A stretch of DNA of 34,954 nt from Thermoleophilia bacterium (lineage in GTDB: Bacteria > Actinomycetota > Thermoleophilia > Gaiellales > Gaiellaceae): NCBI GenBank assembly GCA_017882605.1, contig JADGPE010000019.1, positions 1 to 34,954 on the forward strand, written 5' to 3'. The notes beneath the pieces are model-generated. The model searched no databases. It saw nothing but the letters and a program-made list of their open reading frames with translations, and was not told the DNA's origin. Shown here one piece after another: positions 34,850 through 34,954 of this stretch. The stretch's first letter is position 1; every line of letters starts with the position of its first letter. The translations under genes and the position numbers were made by a program.

Positions 34850-34954
34850 GTGGGGCTGCGCGAGTCCAAGAAGCTGCACACCCGGCACCAGATCGCTGAC
34901 GAGGCAATGCGGCTGTTCGTCACCCGCGGCTTCGACCACGTCACCGTCGCCGAG
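34850..34954 (+). CDS. TetR/AcrR family regulator, N-terminal fragment
   Basis: Thirty-five codons are present before the window ends. From GTG at 34850 the peptide runs MGLRESKKLHTRHQIADEAM and then RLFVTRGFDHVTVAE. This is the start of the TetR helix-turn-helix: T-R-x-x-I-x-x-A-x-x-LF-x-x-RGF-x-x-x-TV-x-x. TACACT at 34837-34842 ends 7 bases before the GTG, so the message is probably leaderless. It diverges from the MMPL exporter and is expected to be its ligand-responsive repressor. The ligand-binding part lies outside the window. Confidence 0.88.
   Translation, partial: MGLRESKKLHTRHQIADEAMRLFVTRGFDHVTVAE

Overview
The window is a G+C-rich (about 70% by eye, not counted), densely packed bacterial chromosome segment. 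GTG and TTG starts are common, several genes start within about 10 bases of a TANNNT hexamer (leaderless style), and there are almost no intergenic gaps. These traits, the CGNR zinc-finger gene, the W-x-RC Ig-like repeat protein and the arginine operon layout suggest an actinobacterium, most likely class Thermoleophilia (Gaiellales/Solirubrobacterales type). That placement is an inference from gene style, not a measured one. I found no tRNA, rRNA, CRISPR array, insertion sequence or prophage gene. No stretch above about 215 bases lacks a gene.

Layout. 1-3912: the first codons of a formamidopyrimidine-DNA glycosylase (minus) diverge from a plus-strand run of L-asparaginase II, M55 D-aminopeptidase, SGNH hydrolase and an ABC-F ATPase. 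3907-6189: a GAF-GAF-PAS-PAS-PAS sensor with no output domain. 6243-10780: a two-gene exporter made of two fused ABC cassettes and a double FtsX-type permease. A perfect 10-bp inverted repeat separates it from a divergent CGNR zinc-finger regulator (10822-11316). 11344-19067: a complete minus-strand arginine operon argC-J-B-D-R-G-H-F, in which all seven junctions are 4-base overlaps. An ARG-box-like palindrome lies in the argC promoter. ArgJ can recycle the acetyl group, so no separate argA is needed. 19096-20285: a divergent cell-wall pair, an L,D-transpeptidase and an M15 D,D-peptidase. 20211-24691: an MFS exporter, an HtrA-type protease, an exported four-unit Ig-like repeat protein and a GNAT protein.

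24904-30469: three PF00756 (FrmB/antigen-85 fold) esterase paralogues, then an MprF-like aminoacyl-phosphatidylglycerol synthase gene overlapping the third esterase, then a DMT-family membrane protein. This looks like an envelope-lipid module. One esterase appears to have lost the Asp and His of its catalytic triad. 30466-32414: RraA-family protein and a methyltransferase, translationally coupled. 32402-32606: a decayed M24 peptidase fragment. 32616-34954: an MMPL exporter diverging from a TetR regulator that runs off the window, with an operator-like palindrome between them.

I did not find a system I can call wholly undescribed. The strongest leads are the AbrB-like segment between the two fused ABC cassettes, the esterase/MprF-like module with its degenerate paralogue, the fully coupled arginine operon with an E. 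coli-type ArgG, and the 21-bp tandem repeat upstream of the third esterase.
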